From contig NZ_CP049250.1 of the NCBI RefSeq assembly GCF_011046895.1, positions 1,958,501 through 2,022,500 on the forward strand: a stretch of DNA of 64,000 nt, read 5' to 3'. Made by a program: the position numbers and the translations under genes. The notes under the pieces are model-generated. The model did not search any database. It worked only from the letters and a program-made list of their open reading frames with translations, and was not told where the DNA came from. Of the stretch, positions 62,569 through 64,000 are shown in pieces. This stretch comes from Rhizobium rhizoryzae. Lineage in GTDB: Bacteria > Pseudomonadota > Alphaproteobacteria > Rhizobiales > Rhizobiaceae. The stretch's first letter is position 1; every line of letters begins with the position of its first letter.

Positions 62569-62749
62569 CTTGCCGTCTCCACCCGTTCATCCGGGAATAG
62601 GACGGGCGAAGCTGTATGACAAGTCGGCTGGGGCTGCTTTTATGCGGATTTTGAAATTGATGCCAAACATCCACCGCTTTGCCTTTGTCTTTTCGCGTAC
62701 TCTGATTAGTTTACCGGATGTATGAAACGATTGAAGGAGTCGAGCAGGC

Positions 62750-64000
62750 ATGACGACAGTGACGGCACGCAAGGGCGATCCCGACTGGTGGCGCGGCGCA
62801 GTTATCTATCAGGTCTATCCACGGTCCTTCCAGGATACGACCGGTGATGGCATCGGCGATATCAAAGGGATAACGCAACGCCTGCCTTACATCGCCTCGC
62901 TTGGCGTGGATGCGATCTGGCTGTCGCCCTTCTTCACCTCGCCCATGGCCGATATGGGCTATGACGTTTCCGATTACTGCAATGTCGACCCGATGTTCGG
63001 CACGCTGGCCGATTTCGACGAGATGATGGCCGAATGCGAAAAGCTGGGGCTGAAGGTGGTCATCGACCAGGTCATCTCGCATACCTCGGACCAACACCCA
63101 TGGTTCATCGAGAGCCGGGCGAGCCGAACCAATCCGCGCGCGGACTGGTATATCTGGGCCGACCCGAAGCCGGATGGCACGGCGCCCAACAACTGGCTGT
63201 CGATTTTCGGCGGCCCCGGCTGGGAATGGGACGGTGTGCGCAAGCAGTATTACATGCACAACTTCCTGATTTCGCAGCCGGATCTCAACTTCCACAATCC
63301 CGATGTGCAGAAGGCGGTTCTGGCGACGGTCAAGTTCTGGCTGGACCGGGGCGTGCATGGTTTCCGGCTGGATACCGTGAACTATTACTTCCACGACAAG
63401 CAGCTGCGGAACAACCCGCCCATGGTCTACGATCCCGATTCGACGGGTCTGGAGACCGATACCAACCCCTATTCGATGCAGAACCATCTCTACGACAAGA
63501 GCCAGCCGGAAAACATCGAGTTCCTGAAAAAGCTGCGCTCGCTACTCGATGAGTATGATTGCCGCACCACCGTGGGCGAAGTCGGCGATGGCGATCGCTC
63601 GCTATCGACGCTCTCGATCTACACCAGCGGCAATGACAAGCTGCACATGTGCTACACATTCGACCTGCTGAGCCCGCGTTTCACGGCGGATCATATTCGC
63701 GGTGTCGTGTCCAAGTGCCAGGAAATCGTGACCGATGGATGGGTCTGCTGGGCCTTCTCCAACCATGATGTGATCCGCCACGTGACGCGTTTCATGGAGA
63801 CGCCGGATGAGCGCGAGCGCATCGCGAAACTCGCCATCAGCGTTCTTTCCAGCCTTCGCGGGTCGATTTGCCTGTATCAGGGCGAGGAGCTTGGTCTCGA
63901 AGAGGCGGAACTGGCCTTCGAGGATCTGCGAGACCCTTACGGCATTCGCTTCTGGCCTGCCTTCAAGGGTCGTGACGGATGCCGCACGCCCATGGTGTGG
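62750..64000 (+). CDS. GH13 alpha-glucosidase (partial, runs off the window)
   Basis: The 417 codons present start at an ATG with AAGGAG upstream and continue to the last base without a stop. They encode the N-terminal part of a GH13 alpha-glucosidase: WWRGAVIYQVYPRSFQD, then AIWLSPFFTSPMADMGYD, the nucleophile Asp208 in GFRLDTVNYY, the acid/base Glu277 in TVGEVGD, and NHD (338-340). It hydrolyses maltose, sucrose or isomaltose-type bonds in the cytoplasm. The neighbouring sugar kinase suggests a sugar-use locus that continues to the right. Confidence 0.93.
   Translation, partial: MTTVTARKGDPDWWRGAVIYQVYPRSFQDTTGDGIGDIKGITQRLPYIASLGVDAIWLSPFFTSPMADMGYDVSDYCNVDPMFGTLADFDEMMAECEKLGLKVVIDQVISHTSDQHPWFIESRASRTNPRADWYIWADPKPDGTAPNNWLSIFGGPGWEWDGVRKQYYMHNFLISQPDLNFHNPDVQKAVLATVKFWLDRGVHGFRLDTVNYYFHDKQLRNNPPMVYDPDSTGLETDTNPYSMQNHLYDKSQPENIEFLKKLRSLLDEYDCRTTVGEVGDGDRSLSTLSIYTSGNDKLHMCYTFDLLSPRFTADHIRGVVSKCQEIVTDGWVCWAFSNHDVIRHVTRFMETPDERERIAKLAISVLSSLRGSICLYQGEELGLEEAELAFEDLRDPYGIRFWPAFKGRDGCRTPMVW

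Overview
The window reads as a chromosomal segment of an alphaproteobacterium of the Rhizobiaceae, most likely the Agrobacterium/Rhizobium group. The pointers are a BacA/SbmA peptide transporter, a PhrB-type iron-sulfur photolyase whose cysteine spacing fits the Agrobacterium enzyme, a bdhA-xdhA-xdhB gene order, GC-rich coding sequence, and the short mosaic palindromes (RIME-like and 'ctccccctcaaggggggag' types) seen between genes in rhizobia. I see no phage, plasmid, insertion sequence or CRISPR array. This is inference from gene content; no 16S rRNA is present.

Region 1 (about 1-7.2 kb) is a reductive pyrimidine catabolism locus: dihydropyrimidinase, N-carbamoyl-beta-alanine amidohydrolase, a divergent RutR-type TetR regulator, and the two-subunit dihydropyrimidine dehydrogenase PreT-PreA. 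Two near-identical 17-base RutR-like boxes lie upstream of the amidohydrolase and of preT and tie the transcription units together. Region 2 (7.4-18 kb) holds small conserved unknowns, the photolyase with an SDR protein, a convergent DUF2256 / FAD amine oxidase / DUF3429 cascade, an AraC regulator, a family 39 glycosyltransferase, and an arsC-MFS pair. Region 3 (18-32.4 kb) has tRNA-Arg(CCG), the conserved transglutaminase / alpha-E / ATP-grasp operon, a DMT transporter, a DEAD-box RNA helicase, a large hybrid histidine kinase, and mnmD packed head to head with a MnmC2-like oxidoreductase.

Region 4 (32.4-48.7 kb) is a nearly complete purine catabolism cluster. GuaD makes xanthine, XdhABC makes urate, membrane-bound cytochrome-linked PuuD oxidises urate, UraH and UraD make allantoin, PuuE opens it to allantoate, and AllA cleaves ureidoglycolate. 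The allantoate to ureidoglycolate step is not seen. Two insertions stand out: a HepT-MntA toxin-antitoxin pair inside the puuE-uraD-allA-uraH operon, and repeat elements plus a DUF559 endonuclease gene inside the xdh operon. A LysR regulator sits upstream of puuD-guaD-lldD.

Region 5 (48.7-64 kb) is mixed: IalB-like and membrane proteins, a flavin monooxygenase, methionine aminopeptidase, an MFS transporter, bacA, a secreted deacetylase, an orphan PemK/MazF toxin, a YfgM-like TPR protein with Der GTPase, an APC permease, a glycosyltransferase, a KdgK-type sugar kinase and the start of a GH13 alpha-glucosidase that runs off the end of the window.

The strongest leads are the RutR boxes, the toxin-antitoxin pair inside the urate operon, the inverted-repeat/DUF559 insertion in the xdh operon, the divergent mnmD/oxidoreductase pair with overlapping start codons, and an unrecognised 224-residue protein with an HNH-like Cys/His pattern.
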